Assembly: GCF_024054175.1 (NCBI RefSeq)
Contig: NZ_JAMXLA010000001.1
Span: forward strand, 2,941,342-3,005,341
DNA: 64,000 nucleotides
DNA from: Flavobacterium sp. NRK1
Lineage (GTDB): Bacteria > Bacteroidota > Bacteroidia > Flavobacteriales > Flavobacteriaceae
Direction of reading: 5' to 3'
This document shows positions 16,665 to 25,806 of this stretch, piece after piece. The notes below the pieces were generated by a model. It was not told where the DNA came from, searched no databases, and saw nothing but the letters and a program-made list of their open reading frames with translations. The stretch's first letter is position 1. Every line of letters starts with the position of its first letter. The translations under genes were made by a program, and so were the position numbers.

Positions 16665-17900
16665 TTATATAGCTTTTCCTTCAATAAATACTGTTTCTAT
16701 TAAATTGCTTCCAAAAGCGTAGGGTAGCTGATAATAAGAGGTTACAGGCTGAGTAATTATAATATTCGCCTTTTTTCCTTTCGTAATACTTCCATGTGTA
16801 TCACTGATTCCCATTGCATAAGCACCGTTTATGGTGGCGGCATTAATAGCTTCTTCAGGAGTCATTTTCATTTTAATACATGCAGTTGCTACAACAAGAT
16901 TCATGTTGCCCGATGGCGTAGTACCCGGATTAAAATCTGTAGCCAGGGCTAGGGGCAGCCCGGCTTCTATCATTTTACGGGCCGGGGTATAAGGAATGCT
17001 TATGAAAAAAGAACAGGTAGGTAATGCTACCGGCATAGTATTGCTGTTTTGCAAAGCTTTAATATCTTCATCAGTAACTACTTCAAGATGATCTACACTT
17101 AGAGCATCGTATTTCACACAGGCTTCAATACCACTAATTGCAGTAAACTGGTTTACATGAATCTTAGCCTGCAAACCATATTTTTTACCTGCTTCCATAA
17201 TGCGTTTTGTTTCATCTATAGAAAAATAGCCTGTTTCAAGAAAAGCATCAATGTAATCTGCTAGTTTTTCTTCTGCTATTTTTGGAAGCATTTCATTTAC
17301 TATTAAATCTATATAACCGGAGTGATTTTCTTTATATTCAGCAGGAAATGCGTGTGCCCCTAAAAAAGTAGCTTTAATAGCAACAGGATATTCTTTTTTA
17401 AGGCGTTGTATTACCCTAAGCATTTTAAGTTCACCCTCAACAGTTAATCCATACCCCGATTTAATTTCTACGGCTCCTGTACCTTGCTTCATTACTTCTT
17501 CAAGGCGTTGTTTCGATTGCTCATAAATATCATCTTCGCTGGTCTCATTAAGCTTTTTAGCGGAATTTAATATACCGCCGCCTCTGTTAAAAATTTCTTC
17601 ATAACTTAAACCATTAATACGGTCTACAAATTCCTGTACACGGTTACCGGCATAAACCAGGTGGGTATGGCTATCACACCACGTTGGGAGTACAGTTCTG
17701 CCTGAAGCATCAATTACTTCACAATCGTCCTGAGCTGGGCAGGTGTCCATAGTGCCAAAATCTGCTATAAGATCGTCTATGATAAGAAGCCAGGCATTGT
17801 TAAGTATTGGGAGGTGAGCCATATCTTTTCCGGACACTTTTGTGATATTTGTATTTCGAACCTGAAGCAGCTCCTTAATATTTATGATAAGAGTTTTCAT
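16665..17900 (-). CDS. hutI: Imidazolonepropionase HutI
   Basis: Third step of histidine catabolism: 4-imidazolone-5-propanoate + H2O to N-formimidoyl-L-glutamate. 411 aa amidohydrolase fold. Metal ligands: WCDSHTHLVYAG (His78, His80), FLGAHAFPAEY, KIHVNQF (His), and ALATDFNPGTTPS (Asp). GAVEIKSGYGLT is the substrate-loop signature of HutI. The N-terminal segment AHLPILNNAWLLIIDDLIADFG is the small beta-sandwich typical of the family. Same strand as hutG but separated from it by a gene on the other strand, so they are not one transcript. Confidence 0.92.
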   Translation of the reverse strand: MKTLIINIKELLQVRNTNITKVSGKDMAHLPILNNAWLLIIDDLIADFGTMDTCPAQDDCEVIDASGRTVLPTWCDSHTHLVYAGNRVQEFVDRINGLSYEEIFNRGGGILNSAKKLNETSEDDIYEQSKQRLEEVMKQGTGAVEIKSGYGLTVEGELKMLRVIQRLKKEYPVAIKATFLGAHAFPAEYKENHSGYIDLIVNEMLPKIAEEKLADYIDAFLETGYFSIDETKRIMEAGKKYGLQAKIHVNQFTAISGIEACVKYDALSVDHLEVVTDEDIKALQNSNTMPVALPTCSFFISIPYTPARKMIEAGLPLALATDFNPGTTPSGNMNLVVATACIKMKMTPEEAINAATINGAYAMGISDTHGSITKGKKANIIITQPVTSYYQLPYAFGSNLIETVFIEGKAI

Positions 17901-17975
17901 GAATTAAACTTTTTTGTAAAAATAGAATGGATTTTAAAAAACTCCTATATTTATAGTAAAGAAATAAAAATCTTA

Positions 17976-19055
17976 GTGAAAAGAATTAAATATAATAAAG
18001 TGCGAAAAGTACAACCTAACTCTTTTGAGTATACAGGCGAATACACTGATGAACCTGTAGCAATGCAATTGTTTGTTTATGATGAGCATGGCTACAAAGA
18101 ATTCAAAAATGTAGTACTGGACAAGGTAATAACAGAATGTAAAGATACACTTCAGGCTGGTAATATAAAATGGCTTAACATACACGGGCTGAACGATACC
18201 GGGCTTATTCAAAAAATTACAGATCTTTTTAAAATAGAACCTTTTATTGTTGGCGATATATTAAATACTTCACGGCGTACCAGGATAGAAGAGATGGACG
18301 ATATATTGTTTTTTAGTGTTAAGTCAATTCTTCCCGAAGAAGAGGACGGTATAATAAAAACAGAGCAAATCAGCTTTTTACTAAAGGATAATGTAATAGT
18401 ATCTTTTCAGGAAAAAAAGAGTGATTATTTTACGCATATCAGAGAACGCATCCGTACAGGTGGAGGTATAGTTCGCAAGAAGAAAAACGATTACCTGTTA
18501 TATCTTATGCTTGATGCTATTATGGAGAACTTCTTTGTGACAATCGAGCGTTTTGAAGATAAAGTTGAGGCACTGCATGATGGGAGGATAAATTATAAAA
18601 ACGATTTTATTGCAGGTATTCAGGAAAGCCGTGATAATCTTAATTTTATAAAAAGATCTATAACTCCCTTAAGGGAAGCTTTATATAACCTAAAAAGCGA
18701 AAAAGAAGAAGATGAATATGAAACCATAAGCAAATCTACCCATTCTTACTTTGCACGATTACATCAAAAATGCCTTGAAATGCTGGATCAGGTAGATTAT
18801 GGGCTAACTTCACTGGATAGTGCATCTAATTTTCATTTTTCAGCACAAAGCCAGAGGATGAATCAGATCATGAAAACCCTTACTATATTTTCAGTTATCT
18901 TTATGCCGCTTACTTTTATAGTAGGAGTTTATGGGATGAATTTTGATAATATGCCGGAACTGCATGAAAAAGACGGATATTATTGGGCATTGGGCGTTAT
19001 GGTTTTTATAGCTATCTGCATGACGATTTATTTTAAAAAGAAAGACTGGTTTTAA
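17976..19055 (+). CDS. corA: CorA-family magnesium/cobalt transporter
   Basis: Inner-membrane Mg2+ channel, 359 aa from GTG at 17976 (MKRIKYNKVRKV). The frame is open further upstream, but that stretch overlaps hutI antisense and has no family match. The large N-terminal cytosolic domain (residues 1-290) ends in the long stalk helix. Two C-terminal membrane segments follow, the first ending with the selectivity motif YGMNF, the second followed by the basic tail KKKDWF, exactly as in CorA. One nucleotide separates its stop from the DUF1003 gene start, so the two are cotranscribed. Confidence 0.9.
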   Translation: MKRIKYNKVRKVQPNSFEYTGEYTDEPVAMQLFVYDEHGYKEFKNVVLDKVITECKDTLQAGNIKWLNIHGLNDTGLIQKITDLFKIEPFIVGDILNTSRRTRIEEMDDILFFSVKSILPEEEDGIIKTEQISFLLKDNVIVSFQEKKSDYFTHIRERIRTGGGIVRKKKNDYLLYLMLDAIMENFFVTIERFEDKVEALHDGRINYKNDFIAGIQESRDNLNFIKRSITPLREALYNLKSEKEEDEYETISKSTHSYFARLHQKCLEMLDQVDYGLTSLDSASNFHFSAQSQRMNQIMKTLTIFSVIFMPLTFIVGVYGMNFDNMPELHEKDGYYWALGVMVFIAICMTIYFKKKDWF

Positions 19056-19056
19056 T

Positions 19057-19749
19057 ATGAAATTTACAAGTGATGTATCGGGAAAAGAATTTCCTGTTAA
19101 AGAAAAAGTTTCGGCTAAGTTTATAAGACAGCCTATTTTAGATATTATAAAAAAAGAAAAGCCTGCTTTTGATGATACCTGCAATTTATCTATGGGAGAG
19201 CTTAACCAATACCGTGAAAAGTATATAACTGATTTTCTTGAAAAAGAACTTGGGGATCTTTCTGAAATGGAAACAAAAGTGGTAAACGCCCTTAAAAACA
19301 AAACATTACTGTCTGATAATCCGGATGATGATGACGATAATAACACTTTTGGGCAGCGTATTGCAGATAAGGTGGCATCTTTTGGTGGAAGCTGGACATT
19401 TATTATAATTTTTGTATGCTTTCTTTTAGGCTGGATAGCAATTAATGTTTTTGTTTTTTTTAATAAAGGTTTTGATCCTTATCCGTTTATACTTTTAAAT
19501 TTACTGCTTTCCTGCATTGCAGCTTTACAGGCTCCTGTTATCATGATGAGCCAGAACAGGCAGGGAGAAAAAGACCGTGAAAAGGCTGAGAATGATTATA
19601 TGATAAATCTTAAATCAGAACTGGAAATACGCATGCTTCATGAAAAGCTTGATCATCTTATACTACATCAGGAACAATCGCTTATTGAAATACAAAAAGT
19701 ACAAATGGATATGATGAATGATATATTAGCCAGAATGGACAAAAAATAG
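19057..19749 (+). CDS. DUF1003 membrane protein
   Basis: 230 aa with two membrane segments (TFIIIFVCFLLGWIAINVFVFF and FILLNLLLSCIAALQAPVIMM) and a C-terminal cytosolic coiled coil (EKDREKAENDYMINLKSELEIRMLHEK begins it). FGGSWTF and QAPVIMMSQNRQ are diagnostic for DUF1003. The N-terminal 100 residues are soluble and acidic, including an NPDDDDDNN run. Function is unknown, but it is often next to CorA-type transporters, as here with a 1-nt gap, which suggests a role in divalent cation homeostasis (inference). Confidence 0.85.
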   Translation: MKFTSDVSGKEFPVKEKVSAKFIRQPILDIIKKEKPAFDDTCNLSMGELNQYREKYITDFLEKELGDLSEMETKVVNALKNKTLLSDNPDDDDDNNTFGQRIADKVASFGGSWTFIIIFVCFLLGWIAINVFVFFNKGFDPYPFILLNLLLSCIAALQAPVIMMSQNRQGEKDREKAENDYMINLKSELEIRMLHEKLDHLILHQEQSLIEIQKVQMDMMNDILARMDKK

Positions 19750-20247
19750 TTATTCAAGTATAAGCTGCATAAATACAACATCAAGCCAGCGGTTAAACTT
19801 AAACCCTACCTCTTTTAATAGGCCTGTTTCTCGAAAACCAAATTTCTTATGAAATTCTATGCTGCCTTTATTTTCGGCATCTATACCTGCTATCATACAG
19901 TGTACACCATTTTTGGTGGCAATAGCAATTAGATCTGCCAAAAGAATTTTGCCAATGCCTTTACCATGATACTCTTCACTAACATAAACAGAGTGTTCTA
20001 CAGTGTATTTGTAACCATCTTTAGTGCGAAAAGTACCATAGGTTCCGTAACCAGCAATATTGCCTTTAATATCGGCAACTATAACCGGCCAGTTATCCTG
20101 TTTTTTTTCGGTAAACCACTGCTGTATGTATTCTGTTGATTTAGGATTATAATCATATACTGCGGTGCTGTGCAGAATATTATAATTTACTATGGTAAGT
20201 ATTCCGGCCAGATCATTTTCAGTAGCCGATCGCAGGGTTATTTCCAT
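19750..20247 (-). CDS. GNAT acetyltransferase, phosphinothricin acetyltransferase-like
   Basis: 165 aa acetyl-CoA N-acetyltransferase. N-terminal strand ITLRSATENDLAGILTI, central VEHSVYVSEEYHGKGIGKILL (motif A, acetyl-CoA pyrophosphate loop RxGxG-like GKGIGK), and NKGSIEFHKKFGFRETGLL (motif B), with W154-type aromatic end typical of the Pat/YwnH group. Members acetylate amino-acid analogues such as methionine sulfone or phosphinothricin; the natural substrate is unknown. Its stop codon abuts the stop of the convergent DUF1003 gene with no gap. Confidence 0.85.
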   Translation of the reverse strand: MEITLRSATENDLAGILTIVNYNILHSTAVYDYNPKSTEYIQQWFTEKKQDNWPVIVADIKGNIAGYGTYGTFRTKDGYKYTVEHSVYVSEEYHGKGIGKILLADLIAIATKNGVHCMIAGIDAENKGSIEFHKKFGFRETGLLKEVGFKFNRWLDVVFMQLILE

Positions 20248-20285
20248 ATAACAAATATAGATTATTCTGTTTTATAACACAAAAA

Positions 20286-20304
20286 CCTGTATAAGTTATA
20301 CAGG
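20286..20304 (-). terminator. Terminator of fumC
   Basis: Perfect 9-bp inverted repeat CCTGTATAA/TTATACAGG around one G. On the minus strand it is followed by GTTTTTGTG, giving a T-tail directly after the fumC stop. Confidence 0.75.
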
Positions 20305-20329
20305 CTTTGTTAATTTGAAATGAGTGTTA

Positions 20330-21727
20330 CTATTTTAAAGAACCCACCATATCTTCAGGTTTGACCCATGCGTCAAAATCTTCAGGGGTAACATATCCAA
20401 GGCGGACAGCCTCTTCTTTGAGCGTTGTGCCGTTTTTATGTGCCGTCTGTGCAATTTCTGCAGCTTTATAGTAGCCTATTTTAGTATTAAGAGCAGTAAC
20501 AAGCATTAATGAATTATCTACAAGCTCTTTAATACGGGTATAATTTGGTTCAATTCCCTGAGCACAATGCTCATCAAACGAAATACATGCATCACCTATA
20601 AGCCTTGCAGACTGAAGAAAATTTGCTGCCATTAACGGTTTAAACACATTAAGTTCATAATGGCCCTGAGTACCCCCTATAGTAATAGCTACGTCGTTAC
20701 CCATAACCTGAGCACACACCATAGTAAGCGCTTCACATTGCGTTGGGTTAACTTTACCCGGCATAATAGAAGATCCCGGTTCGTTTTCAGGAATTAATAT
20801 TTCACCAATACCGGAACGCGGACCCGAAGCCAGCATACGGATATCATTAGCTATTTTATTAAGAGATACTGCAAGTTGTTTAAGAGCACCATGCGTTTCA
20901 ACAATGGCATCGTGAGCAGCAAGTGCTTCAAATTTATTTTCTGCTGTTACAAAAGGGTGACCCGTAAATTTAGCTATGTATTCAGCTACTTTTACATCAT
21001 ACCCATTAGGTGTGTTAAGCCCCGTACCTACAGCAGTACCGCCAAGTGCTACTTCTGAAAGATGTGAAAGCGTGTTCTTAACAGCTCTTAATCCGTGGTT
21101 AAGCTGTGCAACATAACCTGAAAGTTCCTGACCTAAAGTTAGGGGAGTAGCATCCATAAGGTGAGTACGGCCTATTTTTACCACATTCATATATTCCTGT
21201 GATTTTGCTTTAAGTGTATCACGAAGTTTTTCAACTCCGGGTATAGTAACTTCTACTACAGCTTTGTAGGCAGCAATGTGCATACCTGTTGGGTAAGTAT
21301 CGTTTGAAGACTGCGATTTGTTAACGTCGTCGTTAGCTTTTAATACAGGTTCGCCTTCGCCAATTTTTCCGCCGGCAAGTACCTGAGCCCTGTTGGCTAC
21401 AACTTCATTTACGTTCATATTACTCTGTGTTCCTGAACCGGTTTGCCAGATAACTAATGGGAACTGATCGTCAAGTTTACCTGCCAGTATTTCGTCACAT
21501 ACCTGAGCAATTGCATCACGTTTTTCAACAGAAAGTACTCCTAAGTCATGGTTTGCGTAAGCTGCTGCTTTTTTTAGGTAAGCAAAGCCTTCAACTATTT
21601 CTTTTGGCATAGAGCCCGAAGGGCCTATCTTAAAATTATTTCTTGAACGTTCAGTTTGTGCACCCCAGTATTTGTCTGCCGGTACTTTTACTTCACCCAT
21701 GGTGTCTTTTTCAATCCTGTATTCCAT
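20330..21727 (-). CDS. fumC: Fumarate hydratase class II
   Basis: Oxygen-stable, iron-free fumarase of the TCA cycle: fumarate + H2O to (S)-malate. 465 aa, full length. Lyase-1 superfamily motifs: [14 protein letters not shown] (around 97-110), [10 protein letters not shown] with the His at residue 189, and the superfamily signature [11 protein letters not shown] near 319-329 containing the catalytic Ser loop. Monocistronic: own terminator at 20286-20304 and more than 200 nt of noncoding sequence upstream. Confidence 0.96.
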   Translation of the reverse strand: MEYRIEKDTMGEVKVPADKYWGAQTERSRNNFKIGPSGSMPKEIVEGFAYLKKAAAYANHDLGVLSVEKRDAIAQVCDEILAGKLDDQFPLVIWQTGSGTQSNMNVNEVVANRAQVLAGGKIGEGEPVLKANDDVNKSQSSNDTYPTGMHIAAYKAVVEVTIPGVEKLRDTLKAKSQEYMNVVKIGRTHLMDATPLTLGQELSGYVAQLNHGLRAVKNTLSHLSEVALGGTAVGTGLNTPNGYDVKVAEYIAKFTGHPFVTAENKFEALAAHDAIVETHGALKQLAVSLNKIANDIRMLASGPRSGIGEILIPENEPGSSIMPGKVNPTQCEALTMVCAQVMGNDVAITIGGTQGHYELNVFKPLMAANFLQSARLIGDACISFDEHCAQGIEPNYTRIKELVDNSLMLVTALNTKIGYYKAAEIAQTAHKNGTTLKEEAVRLGYVTPEDFDAWVKPEDMVGSLK

Positions 21728-21889
21728 TTTCAGAATGTTTTATTGTTGTATTTGTTTGTTATAGATAATGGCTGTCTAAGTGCCTGACCATCTGCCTGGC
21801 AATTTTAAAAGCCTGCCAAAAATACGCATTATGCACAGGTTTAAAAAATGATTTGCTAAATAATTTAAACTGATTTTGGTACCCAATTG

Positions 21890-21920
21890 TTGGTTAAAAT
21901 AAATATTCAGCTTATATTTG
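21890..21920 (+). promoter_or_regulatory. Promoter of the 52-aa membrane protein gene
   Basis: TTG at 21890-21892, 20 nt spacer, TATATTTG at 21913-21920: an exact match to the flavobacterial promoter consensus. The ATG of the small gene follows 24 nt later. Confidence 0.75.
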
Positions 21921-21944
21921 GGGCAGAATTAAACAATCTGAAAA

Positions 21945-22103
21945 ATGGAATTTACACAATACTTAGGTTTTCTAGCTTTCCTTACCATAATTTCTATTGG
22001 ATTTTGGCTAATGATGTTCCTTGTTCCTTTTGTAATGTACTGGGTTACGGGAGGTGCTATTGATCTTTATAAAGAAAAAAGAAATAACAGGAAAGATAAA
22101 TAA
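21945..22103 (+). CDS. Small (52 aa) membrane protein
   Basis: Open frame MEFTQYLGFLAFLT...NNRKDK. One long hydrophobic stretch covers residues 8-35 (possibly two short helices broken by PFVMYWVTGG), then an amphipathic YKEKRNNRKDK basic tail, so the C-terminus is probably cytosolic. It is too short for most gene finders. Support for being real: a full consensus promoter 24 nt upstream, a perfect-stem terminator 17 nt downstream, and ordinary codon use. It resembles the short flavobacterial hypotheticals found between fumC and unrelated genes; function unknown. Confidence 0.7.
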   Translation: MEFTQYLGFLAFLTIISIGFWLMMFLVPFVMYWVTGGAIDLYKEKRNNRKDK

Positions 22104-22120
22104 GAATTCATATTATTTCT

Positions 22121-22164
22121 ACATAAAAAATCCCTGATAAATATTTATCAGGGATTTTTTATGT
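22121..22164. terminator. Bidirectional terminator, 22-bp perfect palindrome
   Basis: Arms 22121-22142 and 22143-22164 are exact reverse complements; the core is TCCCTGATAAAT/ATTTATCAGGGA with A6/T6 tails. It serves the small membrane protein gene on the plus strand and the convergent bacteriophytochrome gene. Confidence 0.9.
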
Positions 22165-22185
22165 ATTACAATTTAGTTATTTTGT

Positions 22186-24456
22186 TTAGTTTTCGCTAAT
22201 CGGAAAATAAAGGCTTATAACTGTACCTTTTCCTAATTCACTTACCGCAGTAATATAGCCTTTATGGTTCTGCATGATTTTTTTGCATAATGCAAGCCCA
22301 ACGCCGGATCCTTTATATTCGGTATTTGAATGCAGTTTTGTAAAAATGTTGAATATCTGCTCCGAAAATTGAGGTTCAAAGCCTATACCGTTATCTTTTA
22401 CATGTATTACATTGTAATAGTCGCGGTCTATGCCGTTATATGTCATAGGTACAGGGCTTGAAGTAATAGTTATTACAGGGCTTCTGTCTTTAGCCGCATA
22501 TTTTATTGAATTAGCTATTAAGTTGGCAAATAACTGTTTTAGCAAGAAAGAAACACCTTTTACTTTTGGTAATTCTTCTGCCTGTATGATTGTAGATTTT
22601 TCATTTATGGTTTCCGACATTTCATCGCGAAGCTCATCAATTATTTCATTTAAATTTATATCAGTAAATGCGTCATCAGTATGCTTAAGTCGGGTATATT
22701 TTAAGATATCTAATAATAATGTCTGCATTCTGTTGGCTGAAATGTTCATTCGCTGTATAGCATCCTGTACGTTTTCAGATATTTCTTTTTCCTTGCTTAA
22801 TATTCTTGAAGAAATGACCTGGATTTTTCGTAAAGGCTCTTGTAGATCGTGAGTACTTATCCAGTTTATATTTTCCAGTTCAGAATTTGTTTCTTTAAGC
22901 AATTCGCTTAGTTTTCGGTATTTTTTTTCTTCCTGGCTAATAATTAGCAGGTTTATCTGGCGCTGTAAGCTGTTAGCATATGCAGATGCTGTGGCAATTT
23001 CAGGCTGTAGCCATGGTTTACTGGTACAGCTTACTATTTCCCTCCATAATTTAAAAGAGTTTCGGGGTGATAATCCGTTCTTATCTTTTATAATAGCTTT
23101 ATTAGGATCTCCTCCCCAGTTTACTTCTGTTTTTGTTTCCGGCCTAAACCATATAATGCAGTTGTTACTGTCAATATCTAAGCTATGATATATTAGCCCT
23201 GATGTGTTTTGGCACATTGCAGTATAGTCAGGCAGATAATCGATAAGTTTATCGGTATAAAAATTACCATTATTTGTATAGGCAGCAAGCCAGTTGGCTA
23301 ATTCCTGAATTTCATTTTCATTAGGTGTAATGCCGTTTTTATATACACTGCCGTTAAAAACTATTGCTACGCCGGATGCATTACATAACCCCAGAATACC
23401 ATCAGCTTCAACCAGATTGCTAAGTTTTCCATTTCCTTTAGCTGTAAGGCTGAAAGTATTTAATTTTTCAAGTTCAGTATTTGTTTTACGGGCTACTTCA
23501 TATTCTTCAGTAGCCTGTCGTACATCTATTTGAGAAGTTATAAAATGCCCCTGCAGCTGTGCTGCAAGTCTCACTTCCGGGGTAAGGTTTTTAGGAGAAT
23601 AATGATGGCAGGCTATAAGTCCCCAAAGTTTCTTTTTATAAATCAGAGAAATTGTAAGTGTAGCGCCAACTCCCATATTTTGCAAATACTGAACATGAAT
23701 AGGCGAGGTGCTTCGCAGGATTGACAGGCTCAAATCCAGGTTTTTATTCTCTGCATCGTCTAATGTAAAAATTGGTACAGGAGTATAGTTTATATCTGCA
23801 ATAAGCCTTAACAGGTTTTGCATATATAATTCCCTTGCCTGGGGAGGAATATCTGTGTGCGGATAATGCAGCCCTAAAAAGGGTTCCAGATCTTCACGAG
23901 CGCTTTCGGCAAATACTTCTCCGTTATAATCTTTGTCAAAGCGATATATCATTACCCTGTCATATCCTGTAATTTCTCTTGTGCCTTTCGCAACTAATGC
24001 ACATAATTCCTTAAGGGTATGGGTATCATGCATATATAACAGAAACTGAGAAGTCTGGTTATATACATCACTGGCATTATTATCATTATCACCTACAGGT
24101 TCGGCTTCAAGTATATAAACCCCATTACTGTTATGTACAGTACATAAAAAATCTTTTCCCTTTAGTGTAAGCCTTAAAAGGGAAGAGGAAAGCATCTGAT
24201 CAGTTGTTATATAGTCCTTTAATAAAGCAACTGTATTTTTATCAAAAATGGCTTCCAGGCTTTTGCCTAAAAGAGACAGATGATCTACACCGATATAATC
24301 TATAGAGTTTGCACTGCAAAAGTCTATTATAAAAGAATCTCCTTTTAAACCTAGTAAAAACCCATGAGGCTGAATACTTCCCGGTATATGAATAGGTTCC
24401 TGCTCACAATTTGTAAGGTTAACAATACCGCGATTAACAATGTCTTTTATCTTCAT
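22186..24456 (-). CDS. bphP: Bacteriophytochrome histidine kinase
   Basis: Red/far-red light sensor kinase, 756 aa. Order: PAS (1-120) with the biliverdin-binding Cys17 in NLTNCEQEPIHIPG, GAF (about 135-310) with YRFDKDYNGEVFAES and PHTDIPPQAREL (the PRxSDIP-type loop that holds the chromophore), and PHY (about 325-510) with the tongue motif LWREIV. Then HisKA with ISTHDLQEPLRKI (phospho-acceptor His536), and HATPase with NLIANSIKY, DNGIGF and GSGVGLAL. No output domain is attached, so the partner is probably the receiver protein encoded two genes upstream. It is 4 nt downstream of the heme oxygenase gene that should supply biliverdin. Confidence 0.95.
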   Translation of the reverse strand: MKIKDIVNRGIVNLTNCEQEPIHIPGSIQPHGFLLGLKGDSFIIDFCSANSIDYIGVDHLSLLGKSLEAIFDKNTVALLKDYITTDQMLSSSLLRLTLKGKDFLCTVHNSNGVYILEAEPVGDNDNNASDVYNQTSQFLLYMHDTHTLKELCALVAKGTREITGYDRVMIYRFDKDYNGEVFAESAREDLEPFLGLHYPHTDIPPQARELYMQNLLRLIADINYTPVPIFTLDDAENKNLDLSLSILRSTSPIHVQYLQNMGVGATLTISLIYKKKLWGLIACHHYSPKNLTPEVRLAAQLQGHFITSQIDVRQATEEYEVARKTNTELEKLNTFSLTAKGNGKLSNLVEADGILGLCNASGVAIVFNGSVYKNGITPNENEIQELANWLAAYTNNGNFYTDKLIDYLPDYTAMCQNTSGLIYHSLDIDSNNCIIWFRPETKTEVNWGGDPNKAIIKDKNGLSPRNSFKLWREIVSCTSKPWLQPEIATASAYANSLQRQINLLIISQEEKKYRKLSELLKETNSELENINWISTHDLQEPLRKIQVISSRILSKEKEISENVQDAIQRMNISANRMQTLLLDILKYTRLKHTDDAFTDINLNEIIDELRDEMSETINEKSTIIQAEELPKVKGVSFLLKQLFANLIANSIKYAAKDRSPVITITSSPVPMTYNGIDRDYYNVIHVKDNGIGFEPQFSEQIFNIFTKLHSNTEYKGSGVGLALCKKIMQNHKGYITAVSELGKGTVISLYFPISEN

Positions 24457-24460
24457 AAAA

Positions 24461-25063
24461 TTATTTAGAAGTGTTTTTTGTAAAATGTAAATTTATTGCA
24501 TTAAAAGCAAAATCAGCCCCTGCTATTATATCTTCCGCACAATTGTTTTCTGCTTCAAAAAGTGTTAATGCCGCTAAAAAGTTTTTCCAGTGGCTTCCCG
24601 TTTTATTTCCATATCCTCCAAAATAAGATGCTCCGTTTTCTGGTGTGTAGCCTAAAGCGTCAGTTATGTTTTTAAGAATTACCCTGCCACCTAACGAAGA
24701 GCCTTCAATTACATACATAATGCCCAAAGCAAAAGCAACAGAATGATTGTTTAGCGCAGAACTTAGAGGTTTTATTTCTTCTTTCTTATGATAGCCTAAA
24801 ACGGTTAAATCATTGATCAAAAGGTGGTTTTTACTTCTTTCCTGTAAATCTGTAACTACATTTTTCAGCAAAGGGAAGATGTTTTCTTCTGCATCTTTTA
24901 CCACATCCTGCATCAGGCTGAGATATAGGGTATATTGTTCTTTGGTTACCTCAGAATTAATAATAGATTCTGAGACAGGCAGTTTTTCTAACGATATATG
25001 TGATTGGGCTGTAGCGCTTCTTAAATTTTCGAGGAAAGTAACAGTGGGTGCAGTATTGTTCAT
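24461..25063 (-). CDS. bphO: Biliverdin-forming heme oxygenase (BphO type)
   Basis: 200 aa cytosolic enzyme that opens heme to biliverdin, CO and Fe2+, making the phytochrome chromophore. The proximal heme ligand is probably His22 in TAQSHISLEKL. The distal-helix glycine-rich region reads YVIEGSSLGGRVIL, and FFGGYG-like YFGGYGNKTGSHW is seen in bacterial phytochrome-associated HOs. The start ATG overlaps the stop of the upstream receiver gene by one base (TAATG), and the stop is 4 nt from the phytochrome start. This is a tight three-gene operon. Confidence 0.92.
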   Translation of the reverse strand: MNNTAPTVTFLENLRSATAQSHISLEKLPVSESIINSEVTKEQYTLYLSLMQDVVKDAEENIFPLLKNVVTDLQERSKNHLLINDLTVLGYHKKEEIKPLSSALNNHSVAFALGIMYVIEGSSLGGRVILKNITDALGYTPENGASYFGGYGNKTGSHWKNFLAALTLFEAENNCAEDIIAGADFAFNAINLHFTKNTSK

Positions 25064-25506
25064 TATTTATTGCTCAAAGTGTATACAAAATTATTATCGG
25101 CAGGTTTAAAATTTTGCCAGTTAATTGTTATGGCGTGTTCAATGGATTTTTTAAGATGATCAAACAGTTCCAGTTTTGGTAAATAAAAGTTAGCTCCTAA
25201 TTCTCTGCTTCTTGCTATTGTTTTTTCGTCACGCGATGTAGAGAACATAATAATAGGGAGTGTTTTATGATTTTCACTGTCCCGTATGATTTTTAATATT
25301 TCCAGACCATTCATTCCGGGCATATTAATATCCAGAAAAACAATATGCGGGTGCTGTGGCGCATTATCCAGAGCATCCAAAAGCTCCTGTCCGTTATTTT
25401 GTATTACTACTTTATAATCTTTATTTATTGTTTGTATAATCTCCAGAAAGAACCCCTGATCATCCGGATCGTCATCAGTATAAAATATGGTAAATGCGCT
25501 TTTCAT
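25063..25506 (-). CDS. Single-domain response regulator of the phytochrome operon
   Basis: 147 aa CheY-like receiver with no output domain. Acidic triad DDDPDD at 11-16, phospho-acceptor Asp59 in IVFLDINMPGMNG, Thr/Ser in MFSTSRDE, and LPKLELFDHL in place of the usual K-P pair. This resembles Rcp1-type regulators that pair with phytochrome kinases. First gene of the operon with heme oxygenase and phytochrome; a -7-like TATATTTG lies at 25541-25548 on the minus strand, 35 nt before the ATG. Confidence 0.9.
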   Translation of the reverse strand: MKSAFTIFYTDDDPDDQGFFLEIIQTINKDYKVVIQNNGQELLDALDNAPQHPHIVFLDINMPGMNGLEILKIIRDSENHKTLPIIMFSTSRDEKTIARSRELGANFYLPKLELFDHLKKSIEHAITINWQNFKPADNNFVYTLSNK

Positions 25507-25540
25507 ATTCGCTTTTATAATTAAGATAGGGGTACTATAA

Positions 25541-25548
25541 CAAATATA
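25541..25548 (-). promoter_or_regulatory. -7 box TATATTTG for the phytochrome operon
   Basis: Exact TAnnTTTG on the minus strand 35 nt upstream of the receiver gene. No TTG at the expected -33 distance, so transcription may need an activator or the site is fortuitous. Confidence 0.4.
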
Positions 25549-25678
25549 ATTATTTTACAGGCGTGAATAGCGATTTTTGCAATTTTTTAAGATGCCAAAA
25601 TAATGCTTTATATTGTGTTAAAAGGGAAATTTAAAATCTTTTATTTCAAATCATAACGGAAAGTGTAAAATACTATAA

Positions 25679-25800
25679 TTGTACCTTATGAAGTGAAGCT
25701 TAGTTTTGTAAATATATCTAAACTAATTGCTGTAACTATTTACAGCTATTACTAAAAAATAAAAAGGTACCGAGCTGGGGGGCAGGTACCTTTTATTTTA
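25679..25800 (+). ncRNA. Candidate small regulatory RNA with its own promoter and terminator
   Basis: Between two minus-strand regulator genes the plus strand carries a complete transcription unit with no reading frame. It has a promoter TTG (25679-25681), N19, TAGTTTTG (25701-25708). Transcription would start near 25715. A 7-bp hairpin GCTGTAA-CTAT-TTACAGC lies at 25729-25746. A strong stem AAAAGGTACC/GGTACCTTTT (25762-25771 and 25785-25794) has a 13-nt loop GAGCTGGGGGGCA and ends in TTTTATTTTA. The predicted RNA is about 80-85 nt. The G6 loop is striking in such AT-rich DNA and could pair with C-rich mRNA sites. The same stem also serves as terminator for the minus-strand receiver gene ending at 25807, which is the simpler explanation for the stem alone. 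Confidence 0.45.
25762..25794. terminator. Bidirectional terminator with G-rich loop
   Basis: Ten-base perfect stem AAAAGGTACC/GGTACCTTTT, loop GAGCTGGGGGGCA. On the minus strand it follows the receiver gene at 25807 and is followed by TTTTTATTTTTT. On the plus strand it would end the proposed small RNA. Confidence 0.75.
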
Positions 25801-25806
25801 TAGTTT

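Noticed and set aside
17814-17975. Upstream extension of corA
   Set aside because: The extension overlaps hutI on the other strand and shows no CorA similarity. GTG 17976 gives the normal N-terminus.
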